Below are positions 62,806 through 64,000 of a stretch of 64,000 nt of DNA, piece after piece. The notes under the pieces are model-generated. The model was given only the letters and a program-made list of their open reading frames with translations, was not told where the DNA came from and made no database searches. A program made the translations under genes and the position numbers. The DNA lies in contig NZ_CP116871.1 in NCBI RefSeq assembly GCF_031885415.1, forward strand, positions 1,488,001-1,552,000. Direction: 5' to 3'. Every line of letters begins with the position of its first letter. The stretch's first letter is position 1. The stretch comes from Microbacterium forte (GTDB taxonomy: Bacteria; Actinomycetota; Actinomycetes; Actinomycetales; Microbacteriaceae).

Positions 62806-64000
62806 TCAGCCTTTCGTGAGGGAGGTGTCGGTCTCGTGCGGCATCCGCATGAACGCCAGGGCGAGCGCGGCGACGATGAACGCCCCGGCGCAGACGCTCC
62901 AGATCGTGATGTAGCCGCCGATCGACGAGCTGAGGGATCCGGATGCCGTGAAGCCCGCGAGCAGCACGGCGAACACCGCACCGGCAGCAGAACCTCCGAG
63001 GGTGCGCAACGAGTTGTACACGCCGGTCGCGATGCCGGTCGAGTCGCTCGGAGCCAGTTCGGCGACGAGCGCGGGAAGTGCACCGAGGAGGAACCCCATG
63101 CCGATGCCGTTGATCGCCGAGATCACGAAGATCTGCCAGAGCTCATCGTGGAACGCGATCTGGATGAGAGATCCCGACGCGGCGAGAACCGCACCCGTCA
63201 CCAGCACCGCACGGATGCCGATCCGGCGCGCGATCGGCGCGAAGGTCGCCGCCCCCACGGTCGCGAGGATCGTCACGACCGCCGTGACCGCCGACGCTGT
63301 TCCCGCGGACGCCGCGAAGCCGTAGCCCGCGGTATCGGGATCGGCCGTCAGGAACGTCGTCGAGGGAGCCTGCGCACCGAACATCACCATGCCGAACAGG
63401 AATGCCGTGAGGTAGACGGGCCCGAGGCGCGGCGAGACGATCAGCCGCACATCGATCGCGGGTGACGTGACGCGCAGCTCCCACAGCACCCAGAGCACGA
63501 AGATGACGACTGCCGCAGCGAGGGTGGCGATCGTCGCTGCCGAGGCGAACCCGTCAGTCGACGCCAAGCGCAGACCGAACAGCAGCACGACCATCGCGAG
63601 TCCGATGCCGATGAATCCGACGATGTCGATCTTCGCCCCGGTGCGCGAGGTGGATTCGGGCACCTTGAAGAAGACCGCGTAGACGCTGACTGCGACGAAC
63701 AGCACGGGCACCAGCAGTGTCAGCGTGAGTGTGGGCAGGATCGCGGAGAAGATGCCGGCCGAGATCGTCCCGAGAATGGCGCCGCCCGTCAGGCACGACA
63801 CGAGCAGGCCGATCGAGGTGCGAGCCGTCTCGCCCTTGATGCGGTTGTGCACGAGAGCGATCTCGAGCGGCAGCCACACCGCGAGTGGCCCCACGAGGAT
63901 GCGAGCGGCGAGCACCAGCGGGTAGCTCGGCAGGAACGCGGTGACGAGAGTGCCGATCAGCACCGCGACCACGGCGATCCGGAGCATCCGGCGATGCCCG
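62806..64000 (-). CDS. MFS transporter (N-terminus cut by window edge)
   Basis: About 397 residues in frame to the edge. The edge itself reads GHRR just before MLRIAVVAVLIGTL, the end of MFS motif A, so the first two helices lie outside. About twelve helices remain, and the central helix-5 segment SIGLLVSCLTGGAILGTISAG points to a 14-helix DHA2-like proton antiporter. It precedes the M20 amidohydrolase gene by three bases. Substrate unknown. Confidence 0.88.
   Translation of the reverse strand, partial: GHRRMLRIAVVAVLIGTLVTAFLPSYPLVLAARILVGPLAVWLPLEIALVHNRIKGETARTSIGLLVSCLTGGAILGTISAGIFSAILPTLTLTLLVPVLFVAVSVYAVFFKVPESTSRTGAKIDIVGFIGIGLAMVVLLFGLRLASTDGFASAATIATLAAAVVIFVLWVLWELRVTSPAIDVRLIVSPRLGPVYLTAFLFGMVMFGAQAPSTTFLTADPDTAGYGFAASAGTASAVTAVVTILATVGAATFAPIARRIGIRAVLVTGAVLAASGSLIQIAFHDELWQIFVISAINGIGMGFLLGALPALVAELAPSDSTGIATGVYNSLRTLGGSAAGAVFAVLLAGFTASGSLSSSIGGYITIWSVCAGAFIVAALALAFMRMPHETDTSLTKG

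Overview
The window reads as a chromosomal segment of a high-GC actinomycete, most likely Microbacterium or a close relative in Microbacteriaceae. The grounds are the GC-rich codon use, the actinobacterial guaB3 next to a SURF1 gene, GTG/TTG starts, many overlapping start/stop codons and repeated leaderless promoters. I see no tRNA, rRNA, CRISPR array, insertion sequence or prophage gene, and no gene-free stretch over 300 bases.

Layout. 1-2366: 5' part of L-lactate dehydrogenase, then guaA coupled to a DUF3817 membrane protein. 2408-9719: a sugar uptake and catabolism operon (binding lipoprotein, two permeases, class II aldolase, ADP-dependent sugar kinase, class I mannose-6-phosphate isomerase; no ATPase) with a divergent DeoR regulator. 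9809-14437: a large secreted nuclease/5'-nucleotidase fusion. 14674-17761: SURF1, guaB3 and a sarcosine-oxidase-type flavoenzyme. 17763-19478: an ABC-F ATPase. 19521-26030: seven tightly overlapping genes (receiver/PIG-L deacetylase fusion, ATP-grasp, PHP hydrolase, processive-type GT2 glycosyltransferase, 47-residue membrane protein, response regulator, PAS histidine kinase). 26209-27711: guaB. 27978-33553: a branched-chain amino acid ABC transporter, its binding lipoprotein convergent. 33697-37129: RarD, an MFS exporter and its divergent XRE regulator. 37214-38863: CIRCE-controlled groES and a divergent THUMP-like methyltransferase. 38881-45835: a nine-gene overlapping operon acpS-alr-tsaE-tsaB-rimI-tsaD plus three membrane proteins. 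45903-52100: glmS, coaA, ppx, glmM, rpsI and rplM. 52279-58280: an EEP nuclease, an HTH protein, membrane proteins, truA, an APC permease and an HxlR regulator. 58375-64000: a QorB-like reductase, an ECF sigma/Asp23 module, an M20 amidohydrolase and a truncated MFS gene.

Together the core genes serve purine synthesis (guaA, guaB, guaB3), amino-sugar and peptidoglycan precursors (glmS, glmM, alr), CoA/ACP supply (coaA, acpS) and translation (rplM, rpsI, tsaBDE, truA, rimI). The most promising candidate for an undescribed system is the 19.5-26.0 kb cluster. It looks like a surface-polysaccharide or glycoconjugate assembly line with two-component phosphorelay parts built in, one receiver being fused to a GlcNAc-deacetylase-type domain. 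A second window-wide signal is the recurring TANNNT box six or seven bases before an ATG/GTG, which implies leaderless transcripts for about a dozen genes.
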